From Micromonospora trifolii (GTDB lineage: Bacteria > Actinomycetota > Actinomycetes > Mycobacteriales > Micromonosporaceae): DNA of 64,000 nucleotides. Positions 52,035 to 61,021 of this stretch are shown in pieces. Each line of letters begins with the position of its first letter. The stretch's first letter is position 1. Under the pieces are notes generated by a model. The model was not told where the DNA came from. It made no database searches and saw only the letters and a list, made by a program, of their open reading frames with translations. Made by a program: the position numbers and the translations under genes. Where the stretch lies: positions 101,908 through 165,907 of the forward strand of contig NZ_JAKKFD010000019.1 in the NCBI RefSeq assembly GCF_022229005.1, written 5' to 3'.

Positions 52035-53182
52035 GCCGCACCCGCCAGCGGGATCAGGGCCCGGACCAGGAAGCCGCCGTCCACCGGAGTCGCCTCCAAC
52101 CGTCCGCCGAGCAGCTCTACCCGCTCCCGCAGCCCGAGCAACCCCTGCCCGGCACCGGGCAGCGCCGACCCGCCCTCGGACGGGCCGTTGCGGACCAGCA
52201 CCTCCAGCCCATCGGGCAGATAGCGCAGGCAGACCGTCGTCTCGGCGTCGGCCGCGTGCTTGCGCACGTTGGTCAGCGCCTCACGGACCACCCGGTACGC
52301 GGTACGCCCCAGCGTCGCGGGTAGCGCCGTTGGCACGCCCTCGTCCTGCCGGGACACCCGCAGCCCGGCGGCACGGGACTCCCCGATCAACTCGTCCAAC
52401 GTGTCGAGCCCTCGCTCCGGTGTCACGACCGGGCCGGCCTGGCGCAGCACACCCAGCACCTCGCGCAGGTCGGTGAGCGCCTGCCGGCCGGTCGTCCGGA
52501 TCAGCGCCGCGGCCTCGACGGTCGCCGGGTCCACGGCGGTCACCTCCAGCGCCCCGGCGTGCACCACCATCAGCGAGACCCGGTGTGCCACCACGTCGTG
52601 CATCTCCCGGGCGATCCGGGTCCGCTCCTCGGCACGGACCCGGTCGGCGCGGGCCTCCTGCTCGCGTTCCAGCCGCTCGGCCCGGTCCCGCAGAGCGGCG
52701 AGCGTGTCCTGGCGGGCCCGCACCCAGAGGCCGAAGACCAGCGGAAGCCCCACCAGACAGGCGGCGAGCAGCAACACGTTGCCGGTGGTGGCGGTGGTGA
52801 TCCGGCGTGTGCCACCCACCGCCAGCCCGACCAGCACCCCGCCCGTCAGCACCAGGGCCACCCCGGCGAGGTATCCGGCGACTTGGCGACCGCGCAACCG
52901 CAGACCCGCCTGGTACGAGGCCAGCACCCCGGCAGCCGCCGCGGCGAGCACCAACCAGCCGACGGCCGCGGCCAGGAACAACGGCCAACGGCGGGTCCGG
53001 ACCGTGCCGGCTGCCCACGCAGAGCCCGCTGCGATCAGCAGCACGGCCGCGCCCGGCAGCGGTGAACGGACCCCGATGTCACCGGTCGCGCTGGCCACCA
53101 CGGCCGCGGCGACCAGGACGGCGAGCAGCGGCGGGGCGTACCGATGGACGACCCGTCGGACGGCGACGGCGCTGGAGGCCAC
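52031..53182 (-). CDS. Sensor histidine kinase (HisKA_3 type)
   Basis: A 383-residue membrane kinase. About four to five N-terminal hydrophobic helices and no large extracellular loop suggest sensing within the membrane. The phosphorylation box is REMHDVVAHRVSLMVVHAGA, and the ATPase part has NVRKHA and GAGQGLLGLRERVELLGG. It pairs with the downstream NarL-type regulator. Similar systems respond to envelope stress or antibiotics; the signal here is unknown. Confidence 0.94.
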   Translation of the reverse strand: MASSAVAVRRVVHRYAPPLLAVLVAAAVVASATGDIGVRSPLPGAAVLLIAAGSAWAAGTVRTRRWPLFLAAAVGWLVLAAAAAGVLASYQAGLRLRGRQVAGYLAGVALVLTGGVLVGLAVGGTRRITTATTGNVLLLAACLVGLPLVFGLWVRARQDTLAALRDRAERLEREQEARADRVRAEERTRIAREMHDVVAHRVSLMVVHAGALEVTAVDPATVEAAALIRTTGRQALTDLREVLGVLRQAGPVVTPERGLDTLDELIGESRAAGLRVSRQDEGVPTALPATLGRTAYRVVREALTNVRKHAADAETTVCLRYLPDGLEVLVRNGPSEGGSALPGAGQGLLGLRERVELLGGRLEATPVDGGFLVRALIPLAGAA

Positions 53183-53352
53183 GCAGCGAGCCTAGGGCCC
53201 TTTGGGCGCAAGGGGCCGTCCCGCGCCCCGGGACCCGGGTGAGCTGGGGGATGACCCCTACCCGCCGTCCGGGCCGGCCGCTACCTAAGTAGTGCCGCCC
53301 ACCTGACCACTGGCCGATGTCGGAAGCCGCCGCCCCGACCAGCATCGGGATC

Positions 53353-54018
53353 ATGGATCTGCTCGACCTGCTGCACGACACGATGTCCTCACCCTGGGTG
53401 TACCTGGCGATCTTCGCGATCGCGGTGCTCGACGGCTTCTTCCCGGTGGTGCCGAGCGAGACTGCGGTGATCACCGCAGGGGTGTTCGCGGCCTCCGGAG
53501 CGCCGTACCTGCCGGCGGTGATCCTGGTGGCCGCCGCCGGGGCGCTGGTCGGTGACCACATCTCGTACGCCATCGGGCGGGGTGGCGGCACCCGCCTGCT
53601 CGACCGGCTGCCGCCCGACGGTCGACGCCGAGCCGCCATCGACCGGGCCCGTCGGGGGATCTCCACCCGGGGCGGTCTGATCCTCACAGTGGCCCGCTAC
53701 ATTCCGGGCGGTCGGACCGCTGTCACACTCACCATGGGTGCGGTGCGGTATCCCCGGCGACGGTTCCTGGCCTTCGACGCGCTGGCCGCCAGCTCGTGGG
53801 GGCTCTACTCCGCGCTGGTCGGCTATGTCGGAGGGCTGGCCTTCGAGCAGGACCCGCTGCGTGGCCTCCTGCTCGGTCTGGGCCTCGCCCTGACGGTGAC
53901 TGTCGTCGTCGAGGTGGTCCGCTGGCTCCGCAACCGCCGCCGCGCGGCGCGGGCCGGCGAGCCGGGCACCGAGGCTCTCTCCGCCGGGGCGGTCAGTCGA
54001 CCGGCGGACGCCAGGTGA
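53353..54018 (+). CDS. DedA-family membrane protein
   Basis: A 221-residue paralogue of the protein encoded at 50748, with the same motif series (FAIAVLDGFFPVVPSETAVI, GALVGDHISYAIGRGGGTRL, RYIPGGRTAVTLTMGAVRYP). The ATG at 53353 aligns with the start of the other copy; an ATG at 53317 would add 12 residues. Its 3' end overlaps the convergent TetR gene by 26 bp. Confidence 0.9.
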   Translation: MDLLDLLHDTMSSPWVYLAIFAIAVLDGFFPVVPSETAVITAGVFAASGAPYLPAVILVAAAGALVGDHISYAIGRGGGTRLLDRLPPDGRRRAAIDRARRGISTRGGLILTVARYIPGGRTAVTLTMGAVRYPRRRFLAFDALAASSWGLYSALVGYVGGLAFEQDPLRGLLLGLGLALTVTVVVEVVRWLRNRRRAARAGEPGTEALSAGAVSRPADAR

Positions 54019-54631
54019 CGCCGTGCAGCAGTTGGGCGGCACCGAGCCAGGCCACGTTCATCATCCGGGTGGCAGTCTTCTCCGGGTCGGCGTCCGGGTG
54101 GTCCGCGAGCCAGTCGGCCAACGACTCGGTCGCGCCGACCAGGGCGTACGCGACGACCTCCAGGTCGATGGCGGCGATCTCGCGGCCCTCGGCGCGCAGC
54201 GCGTGGTCGAGCATTCCGGCGACCACCTCGACCAGCCGGGCCCGCATGGTGGCCAGCTCGCCGGCGAACGGCTGCTCGCCCCGGGCCTGCCGGTAGAGCA
54301 CCGCCCAACCGTCCCGGTAGGCGCCCACGAAGCCGAAGAACGCCCTCAGCCCACGCCAGAGCCGCTCGTCGGCCGGCAGGTCGGGGGCCGCCGCCCCGGC
54401 GATGGCCTGCATCATCCGGGTGCCCTCCCGGTGCAGGCAGGCGACGAAGAGCTCCTCCTTGGTGCCGAGGTACGCGTACACCATGGGTTTGGAGATGCCG
54501 GCGTCCTCGGCGATCTCGTCCATGCTGGCGGCGTGGAAGCCACGTCGGGAGAAGACCTTGACTGCCGCGTCGAGCATCTGCTGCTCGCGGACGGCGCGAG
54601 GCAGGCGCTTGAAGGCGGGGACGCTGGACAC
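53993..54631 (-). CDS. TetR-family regulator
   Basis: A 212-residue repressor. The helix-turn-helix is in VFSRRGFHAASMDEIAEDAG, then ISKPMVYAYLGTKEEL, and the C-terminal ligand domain is of the TetR type with a FGFVGAYRDGWAVLYRQA helix. It is divergent from the acyl-CoA operon and a 30-bp inverted repeat lies in between, so it probably represses that operon and itself, released by an acyl-CoA or fatty acid. GTG start at 54631. Confidence 0.92.
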   Translation of the reverse strand: MSSVPAFKRLPRAVREQQMLDAAVKVFSRRGFHAASMDEIAEDAGISKPMVYAYLGTKEELFVACLHREGTRMMQAIAGAAAPDLPADERLWRGLRAFFGFVGAYRDGWAVLYRQARGEQPFAGELATMRARLVEVVAGMLDHALRAEGREIAAIDLEVVAYALVGATESLADWLADHPDADPEKTATRMMNVAWLGAAQLLHGVTWRPPVD

Positions 54632-54644
54632 CTTGCGAGCATAC

Positions 54645-54674
54645 CTACTCGTGCGTAGGGTTACGCGCGAGTAG
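54645..54674. promoter_or_regulatory. TetR operator, 13-bp inverted repeat
   Basis: CTACTCGTGCGTA (54645-54657) and TACGCGCGAGTAG (54662-54674) are inverted around GGGT with one mismatch. The site fills the gap between the TetR gene and the SCP2-like gene, ideal for controlling both. Confidence 0.8.
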
Positions 54675-54698
54675 CCAATCTTCCGGAAGGCGCACCTG

Positions 54699-55151
54699 AT
54701 GACTGACTTCGACCCGGCCACCTTCGCCAACGTGGGCCCCAAGGAGTTCGCCCAGCTGGTCAAGTCCACCCCGGACGACAAGATCGCCCAGGTGATGTCC
54801 GGCGACCTGCGCGACAAGGTCCTGGGCGAGGTGTTCGGCCGGATGCCGTCGCTGTTCCGCGCGGACCGGGCCGGTTCCACCAACGCGGTCATCCACTGGG
54901 TCGTCACCGGTCGCCCCGACGGCGGCAGCGACACCTACGAGGTGGTCATCGCCGACGGCACCTGCGTCGTGAACGAGCCCCCGCAGCACGACCCGAAGCT
55001 GAGCCTCACCATGGGCCCGGTCGAGTTCCTGAAGATCGTCTCCGGTGGCGCCAACCCGGTGATGATGTTCATGACCGGCAAGTTGAAGGCGAAGGGCGAC
55101 CTCGGCCTCGCCGCCAACATCGCCAACCTGTTCGACATCCCCAAGGCCTGA
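54699..55151 (+). CDS. SCP2 sterol-binding domain protein
   Basis: A 150-residue lipid carrier-like protein. The SCP2 fold is shown by VIHWVVTGRPDGGSDTYEVV, DPKLSLTMGPVEFLKIVSGG and MMFMTGKLKAKGDLGLAANI. It probably binds or shuttles fatty acyl-CoA for the acyl-CoA dehydrogenase encoded 1 bp downstream. Confidence 0.92.
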   Translation: MTDFDPATFANVGPKEFAQLVKSTPDDKIAQVMSGDLRDKVLGEVFGRMPSLFRADRAGSTNAVIHWVVTGRPDGGSDTYEVVIADGTCVVNEPPQHDPKLSLTMGPVEFLKIVSGGANPVMMFMTGKLKAKGDLGLAANIANLFDIPKA

Positions 55152-55152
55152 C

Positions 55153-56367
55153 ATGGCTGAGTTCTCGCTCGACCTGAACGAGGAACAGCGGGATCTACGC
55201 GACTGGGTGCACGGCTTCGCCGCCGAGGTCGTGCGCCCGGCCGCCGCCGAGTGGGACGAGCGCGAGGACACCCCGTGGCCGGTGATCCAGGAAGCCGCCA
55301 AGGTCGGCCTCTACGGCTTCGAGTTCCTCGCCACCTGCTGGGCCGACCCGACCGGGCTCTCCCTGCCGATCGCCAGCGAAGAACTCTTCTGGGGTGACGC
55401 CGGCATCGGCATGAGCATCTTCGGCACGTCGCTCGCCGTCGCCGCCATCTACGGCGCCGGCACCCCCGACCAGATGGTCGAGTGGGTGCCGCAGTGCTTC
55501 GGCGACGTGGACTCGCCGGCCGTCGCCGCCTTCTGCACCAGCGAGCCCGAAGCCGGCTCCGATGTCGGCGCGATGCGCACCCGGGCCAACTACGACGAGG
55601 CCAGCGACGAGTGGGTGCTCACCGGCCAGAAGGCGTACGCCACAAACGGCGGAATCGCCGGAGTACACGTGGTCACCGCCTCCGTCGACCCCGCGCTCGG
55701 CTCCCGGGGCCAGGCGGCGTTCGTCGTACCCCCGGGCACCCCCGGCCTGGCCGCCACCCGCAAGCTGCGCAAACTCGGCCTCCGCGCGTCACACACCGCT
55801 GATGTCTTCCTCGACGGGGTACGCGTCCCCGGCCGCTGCCTGCTCGGCGGACGGGAAGCCCTGCTGGAACGCCTGGACCGGGCCCGCTCCGGTCAGCGGG
55901 CCACCGGACAGGCCGCGATGCGCACCTTCGAGCTGTCCCGACCCACCGTCGGCGCCCAGGCGCTCGGCGTGGCACGGGCCGCCTACGAGTACGCCCTCGA
56001 CTACGCGAAGGACCGCGTCCAGTTCGGACGCCCAATCATCGAGAACCAGGCTGTCGCGTTCGCGCTGGCCGACATGCGGATGGAGATCGACGCGGCGCGG
56101 CTGCTGGTCTGGCGGGCCTCGTGGATGGGCCGCAACAACCGCCCGTTCACCGCCGGCGAAGGGTCGATGTCCAAGCTCAAGGCCGGCGAGGTGGCCGTGT
56201 CGGTCACCGAGAAGGCAGTGCAACTGCTCGGCGGAGCCGGCTTCCTGCGTGACCACCCGGTCGAGCGCTGGTACCGGGACGCCAAGATCTACACCATCTT
56301 CGAGGGCACCTCGGAAATCCAACGACTGGTCATCTCCCGGGCGATCTCCGGGATGCAGATCCGCTGA
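55153..56367 (+). CDS. Acyl-CoA dehydrogenase
   Basis: A 404-residue FAD enzyme making the first double bond in beta-oxidation. AFCTSEPEAGSDVGAMRTRA is the first family signature, GFLRDHPVERWYRDAKIYTI the second, with the catalytic glutamate expected in TIFEGTSEIQRLVI. It is part of the operon SCP2 - dehydrogenase - acyl-CoA synthetase under TetR control. Confidence 0.95.
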   Translation: MAEFSLDLNEEQRDLRDWVHGFAAEVVRPAAAEWDEREDTPWPVIQEAAKVGLYGFEFLATCWADPTGLSLPIASEELFWGDAGIGMSIFGTSLAVAAIYGAGTPDQMVEWVPQCFGDVDSPAVAAFCTSEPEAGSDVGAMRTRANYDEASDEWVLTGQKAYATNGGIAGVHVVTASVDPALGSRGQAAFVVPPGTPGLAATRKLRKLGLRASHTADVFLDGVRVPGRCLLGGREALLERLDRARSGQRATGQAAMRTFELSRPTVGAQALGVARAAYEYALDYAKDRVQFGRPIIENQAVAFALADMRMEIDAARLLVWRASWMGRNNRPFTAGEGSMSKLKAGEVAVSVTEKAVQLLGGAGFLRDHPVERWYRDAKIYTIFEGTSEIQRLVISRAISGMQIR

Positions 56368-56370
56368 CCG

Positions 56371-56410
56371 CCGTCGGCCCAGCCCCTTCTCCACGGGGTC
56401 GGGCCGACGG
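56371..56410 (+). terminator. Hairpin between dehydrogenase and synthetase genes
   Basis: CCGTCGGCCC and GGGCCGACGG are perfect 10-bp arms, with CCCC/GGGG inside. It suggests that the downstream synthetase may be only partly co-transcribed with the dehydrogenase. Confidence 0.65.
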
Positions 56411-56563
56411 TGGCCCGGATCCCACGATCTGTGCCGTCTTTGTCACCCCACGCCGACGCCAACTGGGCCTTCAGCCGCGCCCAGTGCATGATCAAGGAAA
56501 GAAGCCCTGATGGACGGGCCGGCGACAGCCCCGTCCGCGCACCACCCCGAGGAGGTCTGCGGC

Positions 56564-58126
56564 ATGGACCTGCCGTTCATCGTTGCCACGCTGACCCGTC
56601 GCGGGCTGCTCACCCCCGGCAGCCCGGTCCGGGTCGCCTCGCAGCTCAACGCGTTGCGGACGTGGGGGTGGAGCCTGGCAGGCGAGCTACGCCAAGCAGC
56701 CGCCCGGGACCCGGGCCGTCCCGCCGTCATCGACGAGAACGGCGTCGAGCTGACCTACCACGACCTGCTCGACCGGGCCGAACGGATGGCCCGCTCGATG
56801 CGGGCCGGGCTCGGCGTACAGGCCGGCGACCGGATCGGCGTGCTCTGCCGCAACCACCACGGGCTGATCGAGACGATCGTCGCCGCCACCCTGCTCGGCG
56901 TCGACGCGGTACTGGTCAACACCGGGCTCAGCGCCGCCCAACTGGGCACCGTCGCCGAGGAGCAGCGGCTGCGGCTCCTCGTGCACGACGACGAGTTCGC
57001 CGAGCGGGTCCTCGGCCTCCCCGCCGAACTGCCCCGGCTCGACGAACGCGCCCGTGAGGAGTTGGTGGCCGGGGCACTGCCGGGTGACCTGCACCCGCCC
57101 GAGCGCGACGGCCGGATCATCGTGCTCACCTCCGGCACCACCGGCACGCCCAAGGGCGCTCGCCGACCGACGCCCAGCGGCTTCGGCCCACTGGTGTCCA
57201 TCATCGACCGCATCCCCCTGCACGCCCGGGACCGGGTGATGATCGCCGCGCCGATCTTCCACACCTGGGGATTCGCCGCCCTCCAGGTCTGCCTGGCACT
57301 ACGGGCCACCATCGTGCTGCACCGCCGCTTCGACCCGGCCGCCACGCTCGCCGCCCTGAGCGCGCAGCGGTGCGACGCGCTCTTCGCCGTACCGGTGATG
57401 ATGCAGCGACTGCTGGAGGTGCCCCCGCCGGACCCGCGCCCCCCGCTCAAAGTCGTCGCGGTCAGCGGCTCGGCCCTGCCCGGCGGGCTGGCCCCGAAAT
57501 TCATGGACGTCTACGGCGACGTCCTCTACAACCTCTACGGCTCCACCGAGGTCTCCTGGGCCTCCATCGCCGGCCCGCAGGACCTGCGTCAGGCACCCAC
57601 CACAGCTGGTCGTCCGCCGCACGGCACCCGGCTGGAACTGCTCGACGAGGACGGCCAGGCCGTACCGGACGGACGGGTCGGGCGGATCTTCGTCGGCAAC
57701 GAGATGCTCTTCGAGGGTTACACCTCCGGTGCCAACCGGGAAACCCGCGACGGCCTGCTCGACACCGGTGACCTCGGCCGGCTGAACGCCGACGGGCTGC
57801 TCTTCGTCGACGGCCGAGCCGACGACATGATCGTCTCCGGCGGCGAGAACGTCTTCCCGTCCGAGGTGGAGGACCTGCTCGCGCAACTACCGCAGGTCCG
57901 CGAGGCGGCCGTGATCGGCGTGCCCGACCCCGAGTACGGCCAGCGCCTCTCCGCGTTCCTCGCCCTGCACCCCGGCGAGACCCTCGACCCCGAGGCGGTC
58001 CGCGAGTACGTCCGGCACTTCCTCGCCCGGTTCAGCGTCCCCCGGGACGTGATCTTCGTGAAGTACCTGCCCCGCAACGCCACCGGCAAGGTGCTCACCC
58101 GAGAACTGCGCCGCTACTACGGCTGA
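56564..58126 (+). CDS. Acyl-CoA synthetase (AMP-binding family)
   Basis: A 520-residue adenylate-forming ligase. The P-loop is IIVLTSGTTGTPKGARR, A5 reads LYNLYGSTEVSW, A7 is DGLLDTGDLGRLNADGLLF and A8 is RADDMIVSGGENVFPSEVED; the C-terminal catalytic lysine is in PRNATGKVLTREL. It activates a fatty acid for the preceding dehydrogenase. The ATG at 56564 has GGAGG 8 bp upstream; a frame from 56510 is less likely. Confidence 0.93.
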   Translation: MDLPFIVATLTRRGLLTPGSPVRVASQLNALRTWGWSLAGELRQAAARDPGRPAVIDENGVELTYHDLLDRAERMARSMRAGLGVQAGDRIGVLCRNHHGLIETIVAATLLGVDAVLVNTGLSAAQLGTVAEEQRLRLLVHDDEFAERVLGLPAELPRLDERAREELVAGALPGDLHPPERDGRIIVLTSGTTGTPKGARRPTPSGFGPLVSIIDRIPLHARDRVMIAAPIFHTWGFAALQVCLALRATIVLHRRFDPAATLAALSAQRCDALFAVPVMMQRLLEVPPPDPRPPLKVVAVSGSALPGGLAPKFMDVYGDVLYNLYGSTEVSWASIAGPQDLRQAPTTAGRPPHGTRLELLDEDGQAVPDGRVGRIFVGNEMLFEGYTSGANRETRDGLLDTGDLGRLNADGLLFVDGRADDMIVSGGENVFPSEVEDLLAQLPQVREAAVIGVPDPEYGQRLSAFLALHPGETLDPEAVREYVRHFLARFSVPRDVIFVKYLPRNATGKVLTRELRRYYG

Positions 58127-58133
58127 CGGTCGC

Positions 58134-58622
58134 TCACGGGTACAGGTTGAAACCCGGCCACCGGCCAAAGGTCACCAACTGGTCCTCGGTCAGCAACATC
58201 TCGTCCAGTGACGCACCGGGCTGAACCAGGCTGACCCCCACCGCCGTCCCGTCGGGGCGCAGCACCGTCGCAGAGCGGCGGCTGGTGCCCGCCGCCGCGT
58301 CGACCTCGGTGCCCAACGCCATCTGGGTGCCGTCCGGGAGCTGAGCTGTTGAGCAATCTTTCGTCGAATCCATCGCCAACGTGCATCCAGCTACCGCCCC
58401 GAGGGCCGGACTCAGCCCGATGACCAGATCGCCACGATCACCGCCCCGGGACAGCTGGATCGGCACGGACACCCGCGACCAGTGCCGGAGCAACTTGACC
58501 AGCGTCGCCGACACCAGATCGTCGGCCGTGTGCCAGTCACCGCTGAGCAGGTACGCCGTGCGGCGCAACGGCTCCAGCCGCGCACCGACGTAGTCGCGGT
58601 AACCCTCGACATCGACCGGCAT
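58134..58622 (-). pseudogene. Chimera of ECF sigma factor N-terminus and unrelated C-terminal fragment
   Basis: A 162-residue frame. Residues 1-52 (VEGYRDYVGARLEPLRRTAY, then LLSGDWHTADDLVSATLVKL) are the start of an ECF sigma factor, region 2. The sequence then passes without a stop into LSRGGDRGDLVIGLSPALGA and TVLRPDGTAVGVSLVQPGAS, which looks like the C-terminal end of the membrane or secreted protein usually encoded downstream of such sigma factors. An internal deletion in frame best explains this. It has no region 4, so it cannot act as a sigma factor. Confidence 0.7.
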
Positions 58623-58683
58623 TCCGGCCACCCCCTCGTCTCACCGGTCAAACGGCGGTGGAACGGCCGGGGGTTGCCCGAGT

Positions 58684-59934
58684 TCAGCCGGGAATCGTGA
58701 TCCGATCCTCGATCGCGGCGGCGGCGATGTCGGTGCGGTGCTGCGAGCCGGCCAGCTCCACCCCGTCCACCAGCGCGTACGCGGCGTCCCGCGCGGCAGT
58801 CAGGTCGGCGCCGGTGGCCGTACCGCAGAGGACCCGGCCGCCGGCGGAGAGCAACGCGCCGTCGCTGGCCCGGCGGGCGGTGCCCGCGTGGATGATGCCC
58901 GGACCGTCCGCGCCGGTGATCACGTCGCCGGTGCGCGGGGCCACCGGGTAGCCCGCCGAGGCGACCACAACGGTCACGGCGCTGCCGTCGCGCCACCGCA
59001 GCGGCGGGTGCTCGGCCAACGAGCCGGTGGCCGCCGCGTGCAGCAGCCCACCCAGCGGGGTTTCCAGCAACGCGAGCACCACCTGGGTCTCCGGGTCGCC
59101 GAAGCGCGCGTTGAACTCGATCACCCGAGGGCCGGCGGCGGTAATCGCCAGCCCCACGTAGAGCAGGCCGGCGAACGGGGTGCCCCGGCGACGCATCTCC
59201 GCGAGCGTCGGGTGGACCACATCGCGCATCACGTCGTCGACCAGGCCGGACGGGGTCCAGGCCAGCGGCGCGTACGCCCCCATGCCACCGGTGTTCGGCC
59301 CGGTGTCGCCGTCGCCGAGCCGCTTGAAGTCCTGTGCCGGCACCAACGGCAGCGCCGCCTCGCCGTCGGTGACCACGAAGAGGCTGACCTCCGGGCCGTC
59401 GAGGAACTCCTCGACCACGACACGTCCACACTCGTTGGCGTGCGCCAGCGCGGCGGCCCGGTCGTCGGTCACCACCACTCCCTTGCCGGCGGCGAGACCG
59501 TCGTCCTTCACCACGTACGGCGCGCCGAACTCGTCCAGCGCCCGAGCGGTGCTCTCCTCGTCCGTGCAGACGTACGCCCGGGCGGTCGGCACGCCGGCGG
59601 CGGTCATCACGTCCTTGGCGAACGCCTTGGAACCCTCCAACTGCGCGGCAGCACCGGATGGACCGAACACGGCGATGCCCTTGGCGCGTACCGCATCGGC
59701 GACCCCGGCGACCAGAGGCGCCTCGGGGCCGACCACCACCAGGTCGGCCGCCACCTCCACTGCCAACGCGGCCACCGCGGCCGGGTCTGTCGGAGCGACA
59801 GTCCGCAGCTCAGCCACGCCAGCGATCCCCGGATTACCCGGCGCCGCAACGAGCGCGGAAACCCCCGAATCCGCTACCAGCCCAAGCGCAAGCGCATGCT
59901 CCCGCCCGCCACCACCCACCAAGAGAACCCGCAC
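58684..59934 (-). CDS. purD: Phosphoribosylamine-glycine ligase
   Basis: A 416-residue ATP-grasp enzyme, step two of purine synthesis. VLLVGGGGREHALALGL starts the N-domain; PYVVKDDGLAAGKGVVV and VVVEEFLDGPEVSLFVV are ATP-grasp parts, NTGGMGAYAP a substrate loop and RVIEFNARFGDPETQVVL the metal site. The GTG at 59934 starts directly at the domain. Confidence 0.96.
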   Translation of the reverse strand: MRVLLVGGGGREHALALGLVADSGVSALVAAPGNPGIAGVAELRTVAPTDPAAVAALAVEVAADLVVVGPEAPLVAGVADAVRAKGIAVFGPSGAAAQLEGSKAFAKDVMTAAGVPTARAYVCTDEESTARALDEFGAPYVVKDDGLAAGKGVVVTDDRAAALAHANECGRVVVEEFLDGPEVSLFVVTDGEAALPLVPAQDFKRLGDGDTGPNTGGMGAYAPLAWTPSGLVDDVMRDVVHPTLAEMRRRGTPFAGLLYVGLAITAAGPRVIEFNARFGDPETQVVLALLETPLGGLLHAAATGSLAEHPPLRWRDGSAVTVVVASAGYPVAPRTGDVITGADGPGIIHAGTARRASDGALLSAGGRVLCGTATGADLTAARDAAYALVDGVELAGSQHRTDIAAAAIEDRITIPG

Positions 59935-59967
59935 GCCCGAGATCCTACTGTCCCCCACCACCCCACC

Positions 59968-60028
59968 GTTGATCATGAGGTTGACGGGCCATTTGGTGAT
60001 CCACCGGCTCGCCAACCTCATGATCGAC
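59968..60028. repeat. Dispersed palindromic element family 2, copy B
   Basis: GTTGATCATGAGGTTG and CAACCTCATGATCGAC are near-perfect arms. It overlaps the 3' end of the DUF559-like gene and lies upstream of purD. Copy C lies beyond the other end of the same gene. Confidence 0.8.
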
Positions 60029-60944
60029 GGACATGAAGGGCTGCGCGGACCGTGTGGGGGATGTAGGTGGGGTGGAGGGTGTCCTGCCAGGTGAAACGGA
60101 GGATGGTCCAGCCGGCGTTGACCAGGCGGTTCTGGCGACGGCGGTCGGCGTAGGCGGCCTCCGGAGTGCCATGCGCGTCTCGGCCGTCCGCTTCGGCGAT
60201 CAACCTTCGGCCGCGCCAGCCCAGGTCGCCAATGCCGAGCAGATAGCCGTCATCGTCACGAACCTCCAACTGCAGCGTGTCCGGTGGAACTCCCCCGTCA
60301 ACGCATCGCAGTCGAGAACGGGTCTCCAGAGGCGACTGCGCTCGGCCATCCGCCTCAGCGAGATAGCCGCGTGCTGCGACCGCACCGCGTCGACCTCGAA
60401 TCAGCGCTGGAATGGTTGTTAGGCATTCGGGCGTGACTAGCCCTCGATTGAGGGCGGAATCGAGCACCGAGACCGCCGCGTAGCGGCACTCTCGCAGGAT
60501 TATCTCGGAAACGGTCAGCCGTGGTTCCGTAGCCGCGATCCCGTTCACCTTCGCGACCGCACCCAGAGGGTGTTCGAGCTGGTGCAGCACGATCGCGGGG
60601 TCCGACACCCGTGCCAGCCTTGCCGCCCTGCCCGGCAGCGCCACATGGATCTCGTCCCGACGCGGCAGCCCGGCGATGCCGTACAACTCAGCCGCGGTGC
60701 CGAACACCGCATGAGCCGCCGGGCCCAGCGAGAGCACGGCAGCACGAATGCGGCACCGGCGAGCAGGCGGGTCACCGTCCGGGCCGCGCGTCAGATAGAC
60801 CGCTCGAGCAAGTGGCCGCCAACGGCCGACAGCCAGCAGATGATCGATGTCGTGCCGGCTGAAGCCGGCTCTCAGCGCCTGCGCTCGGGTGATCAGGTCA
60901 TCCTGTCGGGCAGCAACCGAGCGAACAAATTCTGCGCGATCCAC
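60018..60944 (-). CDS. DUF559/AbiEi-like protein with endonuclease-type C-terminal domain
   Basis: A protein of about 308 residues. The N-terminal part (LITRAQALRAGFSRHDIDHL, then VGRWRPLARAVYLTRG) resembles the winged helix of AbiEi-type antitoxin-like proteins. The C-terminal part (GIGDLGWRGRRLIAEADGRD, then RRRQNRLVNAGWTILRFTWQD) is a PD-(D/E)xK nuclease-like fold, with Asp and Glu-x-Asp as candidate metal ligands. Role unknown; defence or DNA repair is possible. The start is uncertain (GTG 60944, GTG 60977 or TTG 61004). Confidence 0.78.
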   Translation of the reverse strand: MDRAEFVRSVAARQDDLITRAQALRAGFSRHDIDHLLAVGRWRPLARAVYLTRGPDGDPPARRCRIRAAVLSLGPAAHAVFGTAAELYGIAGLPRRDEIHVALPGRAARLARVSDPAIVLHQLEHPLGAVAKVNGIAATEPRLTVSEIILRECRYAAVSVLDSALNRGLVTPECLTTIPALIRGRRGAVAARGYLAEADGRAQSPLETRSRLRCVDGGVPPDTLQLEVRDDDGYLLGIGDLGWRGRRLIAEADGRDAHGTPEAAYADRRRQNRLVNAGWTILRFTWQDTLHPTYIPHTVRAALHVRRS

Positions 60945-60983
60945 AAGCCCACGCTGACTGCTCCACCAACCAACCACCAGCCC

Positions 60984-61004
60984 TGTGGATAACCCTGTGG
61001 ACAA
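60984..61004. promoter_or_regulatory. Two DnaA-box-like 9-mers
   Basis: TGTGGATAA (60984-60992) and TGTGGACAA (60996-61004) are, on the minus strand, TTATCCACA and TTGTCCACA, both perfect DnaA boxes with a 12-bp period. They lie just upstream of the preferred start of the DUF559-like gene. They could be chance or coding sequence if translation starts at TTG 61004. Confidence 0.45.
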
Positions 61005-61021
61005 GGGCGCCCATCATCCCA

